Assembly: GCF_001748245.1 (NCBI RefSeq)
Contig: NZ_BDFO01000001.1
Location: 1,039,345-1,103,344, forward strand
Direction of reading: 5' to 3'
Length of the DNA: 64,000 nucleotides
DNA from: Oligoflexus tunisiensis
Lineage (GTDB): Bacteria > Bdellovibrionota_B > Oligoflexia > Oligoflexales > Oligoflexaceae
In this document: in pieces, positions 44,283 through 53,868 of the stretch
Layout of the letters: each line of letters opens with the position of its first letter
How positions within the stretch are numbered: position 1 is the stretch's first letter
Notes under the pieces: model-generated
Seen by the model: only the letters and a program-made list of their open reading frames with translations
Database searches by the model: none
Told to the model about the DNA's origin: nothing
Made by a program: the position numbers and the translations under genes

Positions 44283-45244
44283 ATCCGCTGGGCCAGATAA
44301 TTCACAAGAACTTTAAGCGCAGCAAGAGACTGTGGATCTTTTTGCCCGCGACGGCTTTCCGTTGCCTCGGAAAGCATTTCCAGGAGCGTGTTGGCTTCCC
44401 CCACCAGGTGATCCACCCGCTGGCGCACGCGCTCAATCGCCAGGTCGAGGGTCCGCGGCTCGGGTTCAATTGAATCGATGCGCGTCATATCCAATTGCTC
44501 GCGATCATGAGTCAGGCACAGAGCTTCAAATATCACGGCGTTGATCACGCGGTTTTTGATATCGGCCCCTTCGGATCCATCGCGACGTTTGAAATCCAGA
44601 ATATCGTCGGTCATCTGAAAGGCGATGCCGATCGCTTCCCCAAGGCGGCGCGCTTCCGGCAGAAGATAGCCGTTCGGATAGGCCAGCAAAGCGGGAGCGG
44701 CACAGCTCCAGCGCAGAACGCTGCCGGTTTTTTTCAACGCCACGCGCTCCACATCGGCCCGGGTGAGATCCCTCTTCACGCTGTTTTCAATCTGCAGCCA
44801 TTCCCCTTCAGCCAGGTCGGCAATGATCGCCGCCATTTCACTGACCAGATCGTTGCGCCCTGTTTGAGCGATTTCCTGGAGCACATAAGCCAGCAGGTAA
44901 TCTCCCGCAAGGACGGCCTGCTTATTGCTGGCTACAATGTTAATGGAAGGTTCGCCGCGACGGTATTCGGCATTATCAATCACATCATCGTGGGCCAGGG
45001 TGGAAGCATGCACCAATTCAATATAGCGACTGAAGGGTTCGATCGTGGCATGCGGGACGCCGAGAAGGTCCGCCATCATAAAGGTCATGAGAGGCCGTAG
45101 CCTCTTGCCACCGGACAGGACTGTCTTGCCCAGCAAATTGCCAATGCGCGGGTTGCGCTGCCATTCACTCAGACTAAAGTCGAGCCGTTGAATACTGTTC
45201 AACACAGCTGGTGATATGGCGTGGGCAATCGATACAATAGTCAC
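44279..45244 (-). CDS. Polyprenyl diphosphate synthase (menaquinone side chain)
   Basis: 321 residues with a GTG start at 45244 after GCAGGAT. It is an E-type prenyltransferase: the first Asp-rich motif DDVIDNAEYRRG and the second DDILDFKRRDG, plus GGKRLRP near the N-terminus. The FARM region has a small residue pattern of long-chain (octaprenyl or heptaprenyl) synthases. It lies divergent from ubiE/menG and the men genes, so its likely product is the MenA side-chain donor. Confidence 0.92.
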   Translation of the reverse strand: MTIVSIAHAISPAVLNSIQRLDFSLSEWQRNPRIGNLLGKTVLSGGKRLRPLMTFMMADLLGVPHATIEPFSRYIELVHASTLAHDDVIDNAEYRRGEPSINIVASNKQAVLAGDYLLAYVLQEIAQTGRNDLVSEMAAIIADLAEGEWLQIENSVKRDLTRADVERVALKKTGSVLRWSCAAPALLAYPNGYLLPEARRLGEAIGIAFQMTDDILDFKRRDGSEGADIKNRVINAVIFEALCLTHDREQLDMTRIDSIEPEPRTLDLAIERVRQRVDHLVGEANTLLEMLSEATESRRGQKDPQSLAALKVLVNYLAQRI

Positions 45245-45405
45245 ACAAAGATCCTGCGGCCAGAGTTCATGAAATATTGAACCAGAGGAAGACCCCTGGT
45301 TCTGGCGTCTCTATTTATTCCTCGATCCCGGCTTGAAGGCAAGTCCCTTCCTTAAAAAACCGAATTGTCGTTCGCATTCGCTGGAACGCAAGGCCGGGAT
45401 TTTGG

Positions 45406-45435
45406 TTGAAGGGGCTCTTGCAAAAGGTTTATATA
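45406..45435 (+). promoter_or_regulatory. Candidate promoter for the menaquinone operon
   Basis: TTGAAG (45406-45411), an 18-base spacer and TATATA (45430-45435) lie 33 bases ahead of the ubiE/menG start codon, in the divergent gap shared with the polyprenyl synthase gene. Confidence 0.4.
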
Positions 45436-45467
45436 GTCGTGAACAACGACATAGGGAATCCGGACCC

Positions 45468-46175
45468 ATGCCTCTGCCCCATGCGAAAATAGAATCCTAT
45501 CGAATCTTTGATGCCATTGCAGGTCGATATGACCTTATTAATACCGTGTTATCCGGAGGCCTTCATCGCCTCTGGCGGCGCGCCATGCGCCGCACCTTGC
45601 CGCAACGACTGAATTTGACTGTTCTTGATCTCGCCACCGGCACAGGTGATGTGGCGCTGGAGCTGATCAAAAATCCTCATGTGCAGAAGGTTCGCGGTCT
45701 CGATTTATCGAAAGGCATGATAGCCAAGGGGCGCGAGAAGATCGCGGCAGCCGGGCTGAGCGACAAAATTACTTTGGATGTCGGCGATGCCCAAAAGATT
45801 CCGTATTCTGATGCATCGTTTGACGCTGTCACGATTTCCTTTGGTATTCGGAATGTCGCGGACGTTAAACTCTGTTTAAGTGAAATCTATCGCGTGCTGA
45901 AACCGGGCGGACGCTGTCTGATTTTGGAATTTGGTTTGCCGCAGAGCGTCCTTTTGCGTTCCGCGCATCTTTTTTATCTGAGGCGCATTCTGCCAGGTCT
46001 CGGCCGCATGCTCTCCGGTCACGCCACAGCCTATTCCTATCTGAATCAAACGATCGAGGAATTTCCTTACGGTGCGGCCTTTTCTGAACTCTTGACCAAT
46101 GCTGGATTCACGGATGCTCAGTATCGCCCGATGAGCGGCGGCATTGTCCATCTCTATCGGGGTGACAAGCCTTGA
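45468..46175 (+). CDS. ubiE: Demethylmenaquinone methyltransferase (UbiE/MenG)
   Basis: 235 residues from the ATG at 45468. The extension to 45333 is noise. The family signature is complete: FDAIAGRYDLINTVLS at the N-terminus, SAM motif I LDLATGTGDVAL, GLDLSKGMI, DAVTISFGIRNV and RVLKPGGRCLILEF. It methylates demethylmenaquinone as the last step of the pathway. Because no ubiquinone genes are seen here, the menaquinone role is preferred. It overlaps menF by four bases. Confidence 0.95.
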   Translation: MPLPHAKIESYRIFDAIAGRYDLINTVLSGGLHRLWRRAMRRTLPQRLNLTVLDLATGTGDVALELIKNPHVQKVRGLDLSKGMIAKGREKIAAAGLSDKITLDVGDAQKIPYSDASFDAVTISFGIRNVADVKLCLSEIYRVLKPGGRCLILEFGLPQSVLLRSAHLFYLRRILPGLGRMLSGHATAYSYLNQTIEEFPYGAAFSELLTNAGFTDAQYRPMSGGIVHLYRGDKP

Positions 46176-47500
46176 AGCTGTCAAGTTTGAGGGACTTCGA
46201 ACGCGCGGGCTGGCAGTGGCGGGAAGCCGGCCGGTTTTTACAGGCGCGTCTCACCTTGTCCGATCGCGTCCCTGAGGAAGCGTTTTTGCGTCTGCCGCCC
46301 GACTGGGCTTTTTTCTGGAAAAGCAAGGAGGCCTCCGCCTGGTTCGCGGCCTGGGGACTCGCCGAAGAAATTTCCTTTGATGAATTGATGGCGGCGGATA
46401 TCGATCCGCAGCTGACCATCTGTGGTGGATTTCCGTTTGCTGCGGCGCGTCAGTCGCATTCGGAGTGGGCGGAGTTCACGCACGCGCATTGGTTTGTTCC
46501 GAAGTTCCTGTGGCGCCAGAGCGAGGACGCGGCGGTGCTGGAAATCACCTGTCCTTTGGCTCGCGCGCAGAATGATGACAGCTGGAAAGCGCGTTGGATC
46601 GCCGAAGCCTGGCACTTTTATCAGGCCCTGCATGCGTCCCCTTCACCGGGAGCAAGGCCGGCCTATACGCAGCTTGTGAGTCATCCCCAGCCGGAACGCT
46701 GGCATACGATCATGAGCCAGGCGCACGAACGCATGAGGAACGGAGCCTTTGACAAGGTGGTCCTGAGTCGGCGGGTGTGCCTTGAGTTTTCGGAAAAACT
46801 GCAGACAGCGGATCTCTTGCGCCAGCTACTGACGCTGCAGGAGGAATCCTTTATTTTTGCCTGCCAGAGTCCGGAAGGCCGCTGTTTTATGGGGCGCTCT
46901 CCCGAACGGCTTTTGGCCTGGCAGGGGCGCCGCTTTCAGTTGGACGCGATTGCCGGCACACGGCGCCGGAGCCTTTCCGCATCTGGCGATCAGGCTTATT
47001 CGGATGATATGCAGCAGTCGCCCAAGGAACAGAATGAACATCAGCTTGTGCGCCAGGCGATTACCGATCTTCTGCAGGCGGAAGGCGTGACTTTTGTTCC
47101 GGTGGAAGAGCAGGCCATCATTCGCTTGCAGCACGTGCAGCATATGCGCACGCGTTTTGAAGGTGAAATGCCGCCTGGACGTCGGCCTGCGGAACTCCTG
47201 CCGCTTCTGCATCCCACGCCGGCGGTGGGAGGATATCCGCGCCGCCCGGCTCTTGATTTCATGCTCGAAACGGAAGGATATGATCGCGGCTGGTTTGCAG
47301 GCGGCATCGGGGTCTTCCAGGGCGATCATGGTGATGTGGCCATTGGCATCCGCTCCGCCCTGGTCGCCGACAGAAAACTGTGGATTTACGCAGGTGCCGG
47401 CATCGTGCCTGGCTCCGATGCGGATGCAGAGTGGCTGGAAATAGAAGCCAAAATGCAAAACTTCCTGGGCTTTTTCAAGGCCGAGGACGCTTCAAAGTGA
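46172..47500 (+). CDS. menF: Isochorismate synthase
   Basis: 442 residues from a TTG that overlaps the ubiE stop (TTGA). The chorismate-binding fold is shown by DAIAGTRRR, SPKEQNEHQLVRQAI, a basic/His segment MRTRFEG, PTPAVGGYPRRPAL and GWFAGGIGVFQGD with catalytic-type residues. It converts chorismate to isochorismate, the entry step of menaquinone synthesis. Eight bases separate it from menD. Confidence 0.94.
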   Translation: MKLSSLRDFERAGWQWREAGRFLQARLTLSDRVPEEAFLRLPPDWAFFWKSKEASAWFAAWGLAEEISFDELMAADIDPQLTICGGFPFAAARQSHSEWAEFTHAHWFVPKFLWRQSEDAAVLEITCPLARAQNDDSWKARWIAEAWHFYQALHASPSPGARPAYTQLVSHPQPERWHTIMSQAHERMRNGAFDKVVLSRRVCLEFSEKLQTADLLRQLLTLQEESFIFACQSPEGRCFMGRSPERLLAWQGRRFQLDAIAGTRRRSLSASGDQAYSDDMQQSPKEQNEHQLVRQAITDLLQAEGVTFVPVEEQAIIRLQHVQHMRTRFEGEMPPGRRPAELLPLLHPTPAVGGYPRRPALDFMLETEGYDRGWFAGGIGVFQGDHGDVAIGIRSALVADRKLWIYAGAGIVPGSDADAEWLEIEAKMQNFLGFFKAEDASK

Positions 47501-47507
47501 GTCGCTT

Positions 47508-49253
47508 ATGGAATCGACCGTCAAGCCCTGGCTGACGCAAAACTGGAATACCTTCGCCAGCTCCCTGCTCGTCCACGGATTAGCTCAGCTTGGCGTCCGT
47601 GGTTTTTTTGTGTCGCCTGGCTATCGCGATGCGCCTTTCATTGCGGCTCTGCAGGCTTGTCCGGATCTTTATATCAAGTCCTGCATGGATGAACGGGCCG
47701 GCGCCTATGAAGCGCTGGGTTTTGCCAAGGCCACGCGGCGTCCGGCTGTCCTGGTTTGCACGTCCGGTACGGCTGGTGCGAACTATTTGCCTGCGCTGAT
47801 TGAAGCCAAAACCGATCAAATCCCCCTGTTCGTGCTGACCGCGGATCGTCCCTTTGAAATGGTTTATGCCGGGGCGCAGCAGGTGATCGATCAACGCCAG
47901 CTCTTCGGCCCCTTCGTGAAACAAAGTCTGGATTTTCCTGCGCCGGGTCCCACCATGGACCTCGCGGCCTGGCTTTCCTATGCCCGCATGCTCGTCGAAA
48001 TCAGCTGCGAAGGCCGGCAGGGACCTGTGCATTTGAATCTGCCCTTCCGCCTGCCGCTGGATCCCGTGGAAACAGCGGATCGCCCCACGGCAGCGGATCT
48101 CACGGCCGCTCAGGACCTTGTGCAACGCCTGAAAGTCCAGCCGCCTCTGACGCAAAGTCTGCGTCTCACGACGGCGGTCGCGCGTGATTGGGTCGAGGAT
48201 CTGCGTTCCGCCGAGCGAGGGCTCATCATCCTCGGACGCATTCAGGGACGTGACGAACAAAGGGCTGCGGCATCGCTGGCGGCTTCACTCGGCTGGCCCT
48301 GCTTTGCCGATATCACCTCTGGTGTGAAGGGCCGACTTGATCATGAATTGATGGACCCGACTCATCCCATCATGAGCGAAGCGCTCACGGAATACCGACC
48401 GGATGTCTGCATTTACCTGGGGCGCCGTGCGGTGACAGGGTTCTTTGATAACTTTTTGCAGAAAGTGAAGCCGAGAGCCTACTGGGTTTTTACTCCGGAT
48501 GCCACCGTGCAGGATCCCGGTCACGTGCCTGAGCGTCGTCAGGTGATGATTGATCTGGTGAGTCTGGCCCAGCTTTGGCCCGACACTCCTTTTGTTCCCA
48601 GGCCGGCCCATGAAGCTTTATGGAACGCCTCGGAACGCGTGCGAACGCAGCTCGCGAGGCCCTTGTATCGGGGCTTTTGTTTTGCCGATGTGGCTCAGGA
48701 AATCGCCGCGGCGGTGCCGACCCGCGATCATGGGCTTTTTCTAGGGAATTCCACGGCCATTCGCGCTTTTGACAGCTGGTGTGATCTCACCGGAAAAAGA
48801 CTGCCGATCGTGGAAGCCAATCGCGGTGTCAACGGGATCGAAGGTCTGGTGGCCACCACCCTGGGTCTGGCGGCCGGAGCTGAGCATGCCTGGACAGCTG
48901 TCATCGGGGACGTTTCGGCCTTGCATGATTTGAATTCCATTCTGTCCCTGCCGCAGACAGCGGCGCCCATTATTCTTATTCTCGTCAACAACAGCGGCGG
49001 ACGCATTTTTGAATTTCTGCCGATCAAGGCACATGGCTGGGTGAAGGATCCTTTGATCACCACGCCGCATCACTTTCGTTTTCAAGGTGTGGCTGAGATG
49101 GCAGGACTTGCCTATGAGCACTGCAGCGATCGCCTGCGTTTCCGTGACCTTTATCAAAAAGCCCTGCGGTCCGGGACGAGCTGCCTGATCGAATGTCAGC
49201 AGGATCCGCTGGCGGATCAGATGTATGTGCAGGCCTATAAAAAGCAGGAGTAA
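47508..49253 (+). CDS. menD: SEPHCHC synthase MenD
   Basis: 581 residues, a typical length. It is a thiamine diphosphate enzyme with the activating Glu in CMDERAGAYEALGFA, TSGTAGANYLPALIEA, and the Mg/TPP motif VIGDVSALHDLNSI followed by LVNNSGGRIFEFLP. It joins 2-oxoglutarate (as a succinic semialdehyde unit) to isochorismate. It is followed three bases later by menA. Confidence 0.96.
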   Translation: MESTVKPWLTQNWNTFASSLLVHGLAQLGVRGFFVSPGYRDAPFIAALQACPDLYIKSCMDERAGAYEALGFAKATRRPAVLVCTSGTAGANYLPALIEAKTDQIPLFVLTADRPFEMVYAGAQQVIDQRQLFGPFVKQSLDFPAPGPTMDLAAWLSYARMLVEISCEGRQGPVHLNLPFRLPLDPVETADRPTAADLTAAQDLVQRLKVQPPLTQSLRLTTAVARDWVEDLRSAERGLIILGRIQGRDEQRAAASLAASLGWPCFADITSGVKGRLDHELMDPTHPIMSEALTEYRPDVCIYLGRRAVTGFFDNFLQKVKPRAYWVFTPDATVQDPGHVPERRQVMIDLVSLAQLWPDTPFVPRPAHEALWNASERVRTQLARPLYRGFCFADVAQEIAAAVPTRDHGLFLGNSTAIRAFDSWCDLTGKRLPIVEANRGVNGIEGLVATTLGLAAGAEHAWTAVIGDVSALHDLNSILSLPQTAAPIILILVNNSGGRIFEFLPIKAHGWVKDPLITTPHHFRFQGVAEMAGLAYEHCSDRLRFRDLYQKALRSGTSCLIECQQDPLADQMYVQAYKKQE

Positions 49254-49256
49254 TCG

Positions 49257-50192
49257 ATGAATACTGCCGTGTCGGCACCGACGATGGAACCTCGATCCTG
49301 GCGTGCGCTTGTTCAGGCCATACGCCCTCCCACTCTGCTGGCTGGTCTGGGCCCGGTGTTCATCGGCATCAGTTTTGGCATTCAGCATCTCGGCGATTTG
49401 CAGGCAACGGACGGCTCCGTGCTCGTGCCGGCTCTGGCCGCGATTCTTCTGGTGGTGCTGCTGCAGGGGGCGGCCAATCTTGTGAATGATGCGAAGGACG
49501 CGGAAAAAGGTGTGGACAAGGGGGAACGTCTTGGACCGATCCGTGTGGTTCAGAGTGGGCTCCTGACCGTGCAGCAGGTGCGTCGCGCGTATCGCACACT
49601 GTTTGCTCTCGCGGCTCTGGTGGTGTTGGGACTTTTTGCGCTGCATCCGGCTCCCGTCATTCCACTGGTGGCCCTGGCCTGTGGGCTTGCGGCTTATCTT
49701 TATACAGCCGGTCCCTTCCCTCTGGCTTATTATGCGCTGGGTGAGGTTTTGGCCTGCGTCTTCTTCGGGCCGATCGCCGTGATGGGAACGACCTATCTTC
49801 TCACCGGCCGCGTGATCTGGGAGACGGCTCTCTGGGGTCTTGGTTCCGGTTTGATTGCAGCGGCAATTATGGCGATCAATAATCTGCGCGATCGTCATGG
49901 CGATCGGGCGGCCGGCAAGCATACTCTCGCCACGCTCACTTCGGAAAAGACCGCGCGCAAGCTCCCGCTCTATTTCCTGATCGGCAGCGCGATGATGCTG
50001 GCGTTCTATGGATTCGAACATGGCAAGGTCATTATCGGTGCCCCCTGGGGGCTGCTCGCTCTGTCGTTTATTCGGCGTCGGGTGACTCCCAGACTGCAGG
50101 GGGAAGGGGCGCTCTTGAATGAGGCCCTTAAGGTGACCGCCCTCTTCAATATTTTCTACGCCATGCTCTTTGCGAGCCTGGTTCTTTTATGA
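49257..50192 (+). CDS. menA: 1,4-dihydroxy-2-naphthoate polyprenyltransferase MenA
   Basis: 311 residues with about eight membrane helices. The two Asp-rich UbiA-family motifs are NLVNDAKDAEKGVDKGE and NNLRDRHGDRAAGK. The N-terminus AIRPPTLLAGLGPVFIG is the usual MenA opening. It attaches the polyprenyl chain to DHNA, forming demethylmenaquinone. The stop overlaps the menC start. Confidence 0.95.
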   Translation: MNTAVSAPTMEPRSWRALVQAIRPPTLLAGLGPVFIGISFGIQHLGDLQATDGSVLVPALAAILLVVLLQGAANLVNDAKDAEKGVDKGERLGPIRVVQSGLLTVQQVRRAYRTLFALAALVVLGLFALHPAPVIPLVALACGLAAYLYTAGPFPLAYYALGEVLACVFFGPIAVMGTTYLLTGRVIWETALWGLGSGLIAAAIMAINNLRDRHGDRAAGKHTLATLTSEKTARKLPLYFLIGSAMMLAFYGFEHGKVIIGAPWGLLALSFIRRRVTPRLQGEGALLNEALKVTALFNIFYAMLFASLVLL

Positions 50193-51199
50193 GCTTTCGA
50201 TCCCTGACCGTGCGGCATGAAGAGCTGCCCTGGTCCTGGCCCCTGCGGATGGGAACAGGTGCGGCCGCGCTGCGTGCACGCTGCATTATGACAGCGTGGG
50301 ATGATCAGGGTGTTCCGCATCAGGCGGAACTTGCCCCCTGTCCGGGAGTTCATCCCGAGTCTCTGTCGGAGGCGCTGGCCTTCTGGCATCAGGTGGTGGA
50401 ACCTCAGCTGTTGGATAAGCCTTTGCTGATGGAAAAGTGGAACTGGACCGAGCCTGGGTTTGGTCTGTTCGATCAGCCGGAGCTGCTCATGAGTTCGGTG
50501 GAGACCGCCCTGGAGCAGCTGCTCTTGAGCTGGGCCCAAAGACAAAATCCCGAAGCCTATTCCCTGCCCGCGCCGATGACCCTTGAGGGTTCGGCGCTTT
50601 TGGTGATTCCACCGAACGGGGATGCCGGCTGGCGGGAATTTCTCGACCTTTGGGATGCCGGGTTTCGCATCTTCAAATGCAAGGTCGGGCGTCAGGCAGC
50701 CGCGCAGGAGTATGAATTTTTGCAAAGGCTCGTGCGGCATGGAGCGGGTCAACTGCAGTTGCGACTGGATGCCAATCGCGGGATGAGCACGGATGATGTC
50801 ATGTTTTGGAAAACGCGGGGGGGCGATCTTCCAATCCTTTATTGGGAGGAAGCGGCCGGACTTGAACCTGTGGCTTTTGATGAAAGTCTCTGGGACAAGG
50901 CGGAACCTCCGCCGGCGCAGGCCTGGATTTTGAAGCCGAGTCGTCTGGGGCTGGCGCGGTCTGTTTATTTATTGAAAAGGGCCGCAGCGGAGAACATTCC
51001 CTGTGTTCTGAGCAATGCCTTTGATTCCGGACTCAGCCTGCGTTGTTCGGCCTGGATCTATGCTGCTTTTTGTGCGAATCCGCAGCCTCTTGGCTTTGGC
51101 ACGGGCCGCTTTTTGCCGGATGATATCTGGGGTAGTGGCGCGTGGGCAGCTCCTTCCGTGACGATTCCGCGCCAGCCTTTTGCGAGGGTGGACGCATGA
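50189..51199 (+). CDS. menC: o-Succinylbenzoate synthase MenC
   Basis: 336 residues, overlapping menA by four bases (ATGA). The enolase-superfamily residues are visible: the catalytic Lys in FKCKVGR, the metal-binding LRLDANRG and YWEEAAG, and the second Lys in WILKPSRLG. It dehydrates SHCHC to o-succinylbenzoate. It also overlaps menE by four bases, keeping the block translationally coupled. Confidence 0.9.
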   Translation: MSFRSLTVRHEELPWSWPLRMGTGAAALRARCIMTAWDDQGVPHQAELAPCPGVHPESLSEALAFWHQVVEPQLLDKPLLMEKWNWTEPGFGLFDQPELLMSSVETALEQLLLSWAQRQNPEAYSLPAPMTLEGSALLVIPPNGDAGWREFLDLWDAGFRIFKCKVGRQAAAQEYEFLQRLVRHGAGQLQLRLDANRGMSTDDVMFWKTRGGDLPILYWEEAAGLEPVAFDESLWDKAEPPPAQAWILKPSRLGLARSVYLLKRAAAENIPCVLSNAFDSGLSLRCSAWIYAAFCANPQPLGFGTGRFLPDDIWGSGAWAAPSVTIPRQPFARVDA

Positions 51200-52569
51200 T
51201 GCAGGATCTTTTCGCAGCTCGTGCGGAACAAATCGCCTGGCAAACGCGGGAAGGTGCCGTCAGCTATCGTGAACTGGAAGGCCGGGTGCGGCGGCATGCG
51301 ACGCTATTGAAAAATCGTGGTGCCAAACCCGGTGATTTCTGGGCGGTGCGCGGCTGGTCGGCACTGGATACCTTTGCGTTTCTTTTCGCGGCTCTTTGGC
51401 AAAAGGTCACGCTGCTTCCACTGCCGGATCGCCTGCCTGATGCGCAGCACCAGCTGATGATGGAGCAGGTGCCGCTGCAGGGCTGTCTGGATGCGTCCAC
51501 GATGCCGGTTGAAGAGGAGGCCGAGGGTTCCATTCATTGGGATGCTGAGGCTCTGGCTGTTGGAATTTTCACGTCCGGTTCCACCGGTTTGCCCAAAGCC
51601 ATCATGCATAGCTGGAAAAGTCTCAGCAGCTCAGCCCGGGCCACCAATCAATTTTATGGTTTGAAACCCGGTGATGCGTGGCTGCTCAGTCTGGATCCCG
51701 CGCATATTGGGGGTCTGCAGATTGCCGTGCGGTGTTTTCTGGGAGGCGGCGTCACCTGGCATCTGACGGAACCGAAAGCCCTTGCGGATGTTTTGCGTCA
51801 GCAGAGCCCGGCGTTTCTCTCACTTGTGCCCATGCAGCTCTATCGGTTGCTCCATGATCACGAGGTTCTCTCCCAGTTGCGACAATGCAAAGCCATCATG
51901 CTGGGTGGGGCTCCGGCATCACCGGATCTCATGCGGGATGCGATCGATCAAGGTTTACCGGTATCGGTGACCTATGGATCGAGTGAAACCGCCGCTCAGT
52001 GCACGGCGCTTCCTCCCGGTGTGATGCCTTCGAAGGAAGGTGATGTTGGACATCTTCTGCCAGGCTGGGAGTATGAGCATGGGGGGGAAACCTTGTGTCT
52101 ACGGGGGGCTGCGGCTGCTCGCGGTTATTATCAGCGGCAGGCTTTTGTTTCCTTGCAGGATAGGGAGGGCTGGATGCAGCTGCCGGATCGCATTCTGTGT
52201 GATCAGGGTCGTCTGACCATTCTCGGTCGGGCGGATGGCATCTTTCAAGTGGCCGGGGAAAATGTTGCGCCGCTTGATATCATTCAGCCGTTGGAACCCT
52301 TGCGGCAACATGCGGATTTTTTAGCATTGCCCTGGCAGGACGCGGAATATGGGACCATTCCCATTCTGGTGGTGCGTTCCGCTGTTCGTCCTGCGGTGGA
52401 TTTGATACTGGAGCGTCTGAAGAAAAACCTGACCGGTGTGCAAAGACCTCGGCGCATCTATTGGCACACGAGCGATGAGATCAGCAAACCCTCGCGCAGC
52501 TATTATGAAAAGGCCCTCGAACGTGGCGAGCTGGCTTTGATTTGGAGACAGGACCTTGGAAGACTTTGA
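51196..52569 (+). CDS. menE: o-Succinylbenzoate-CoA ligase MenE
   Basis: 457 residues from the ATG at 51196 (a second ATG follows at once). Adenylate-forming motifs are FTSGSTGLPKAIMHSW, TYGSSETAAQC, the aspartate region LPDRILCD and LGRADGIFQVAGENV. The final catalytic Lys is probably in ISKPSRSYYEK. It makes OSB-CoA for MenB, whose gene is not in this window. It overlaps the downstream flavoprotein gene by 14 bases. Confidence 0.92.
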   Translation: MMQDLFAARAEQIAWQTREGAVSYRELEGRVRRHATLLKNRGAKPGDFWAVRGWSALDTFAFLFAALWQKVTLLPLPDRLPDAQHQLMMEQVPLQGCLDASTMPVEEEAEGSIHWDAEALAVGIFTSGSTGLPKAIMHSWKSLSSSARATNQFYGLKPGDAWLLSLDPAHIGGLQIAVRCFLGGGVTWHLTEPKALADVLRQQSPAFLSLVPMQLYRLLHDHEVLSQLRQCKAIMLGGAPASPDLMRDAIDQGLPVSVTYGSSETAAQCTALPPGVMPSKEGDVGHLLPGWEYEHGGETLCLRGAAAARGYYQRQAFVSLQDREGWMQLPDRILCDQGRLTILGRADGIFQVAGENVAPLDIIQPLEPLRQHADFLALPWQDAEYGTIPILVVRSAVRPAVDLILERLKKNLTGVQRPRRIYWHTSDEISKPSRSYYEKALERGELALIWRQDLGRL

Positions 52570-53809
52570 CCTGATCGTGGTCGGTGGTGGTGCGGCCGGA
52601 TTCTTTGGGGCCATAGCCTGTGCGGAAGCCAGGCCGGGCAGCCGCGTCATCATTTTGGAAGCGACGCCGCGGGTGCTGACCAAGGTCAAGATCTCGGGTG
52701 GTGGACGCTGTAATGTTACGCATCATCAGTTTGATACGAAGCGGCTGGTGATGAGTTACCCGCGTGGGAATAAGGAACTGATCGGGGCGTTTCATCGCTT
52801 TCAGCCCCGGGATACCGTTGCCTGGTTTGCGGCGCATGGGGTGGAGCTGAAAGTGGAAGAGGACGGGCGGATGTTTCCTGTCACGAATTCCTCGCAGACC
52901 ATTATCGATTGCCTGGAGCAGACGGCAAGGCAGCACGGGGTTGGCTTGCGCCTGAAGACGCTCGTTCAGCGGGTTGAGAAAGTGGATGACCACTTCCTTG
53001 TGCATACGAAGGATGGTGCGGTGCTGCGCTCACGATTTGTTCTGCTGGCCACGGGCAGTATGCCCTTTGGTCAAACGCTGGCGCGGGATCTTGGACATCG
53101 CCTGGTGGATCCGGTGCCTTCGCTCTTCACATTTGAAATCAAGGATCCTCTGCTGGAAGGATTATCAGGAACCAGTTTTCCGCGGGTGCATATTCAGTTG
53201 AAAATTCCAGGCGCGGCCCAGGATTTTCAGCAGGAAGGACCCTGTCTGATCACGCATTGGGGTTTGAGTGGTCCGGCTGTTCTGAAGCTGTCGGCTTTCG
53301 CGGCGCGTGAGCTTTTTGCGAGTGGTTACAAGGCTCAGGCGCTGATCAACTGGGAATATCCTTTGAAGTATGAAGCGGCTCTGGAACGGCTTGATGCTTT
53401 GAGACGGGAGCATCCGAAGAAGAAGGTCAGCAATGAGAATCCTTTTGGATGTACCCGACGTTTCTGGGAGGCGCTCCTGCGTGAGTCGGGGCTTTCGGCG
53501 GCTCAGCTCTATGCGGAAACTGGCAGGAAGCAGCTGCAGGAGATTGCGCGACGTTTGACGGCTACGCCGCTCAATGTGGAAGGCAAAGGCGTGTTCAAGG
53601 AGGAGTTTGTGACCGCCGGTGGGGTGGCTCGCGAGGAGATTGATTTTCGGCGGATGGAAAGCAAGGTATGCCCCGGTCTTTTCATGGCGGGTGAGGTCAT
53701 TGATGTCGATGGCATTACCGGTGGTTTTAATTTCCAGAATGCCTGGACGGGCTCATGGCTCGCCGCCCAGGCGATGGCTTACAGTCTGGGTGACAGTCCG
53801 AAAGCCTGA
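52556..53809 (+). CDS. HI0933/YhiN-type flavoprotein
   Basis: 417 residues from a TTG within the menE 3' end (site GGAGACAGGA). The FAD-binding fold begins DLIVVGGGAAGFFGA. Family hallmarks are LTKVKISGGGRCNVTH, FVTAGGVAREEID and GLFMAGEVIDVDGITGGF. The HI0933-like group has no firmly assigned reaction. Coupling to menE suggests it is co-expressed with menaquinone synthesis, but a role in that pathway is not established. Confidence 0.9.
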   Translation: MEDFDLIVVGGGAAGFFGAIACAEARPGSRVIILEATPRVLTKVKISGGGRCNVTHHQFDTKRLVMSYPRGNKELIGAFHRFQPRDTVAWFAAHGVELKVEEDGRMFPVTNSSQTIIDCLEQTARQHGVGLRLKTLVQRVEKVDDHFLVHTKDGAVLRSRFVLLATGSMPFGQTLARDLGHRLVDPVPSLFTFEIKDPLLEGLSGTSFPRVHIQLKIPGAAQDFQQEGPCLITHWGLSGPAVLKLSAFAARELFASGYKAQALINWEYPLKYEAALERLDALRREHPKKKVSNENPFGCTRRFWEALLRESGLSAAQLYAETGRKQLQEIARRLTATPLNVEGKGVFKEEFVTAGGVAREEIDFRRMESKVCPGLFMAGEVIDVDGITGGFNFQNAWTGSWLAAQAMAYSLGDSPKA

Positions 53810-53868
53810 TGAAATCATCACCATGAATTACGCCTGACTGTTGAGCAGGCTCGGAAGCCGGGGCCAAT

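Noticed and set aside
53810..53868. TGATGAAATCATCA and GCCTG/CAGGC palindromes as terminators
   Set aside because: Stems are short with tiny or AT-rich pairing and lack U-tracts; support is too weak for a feature.
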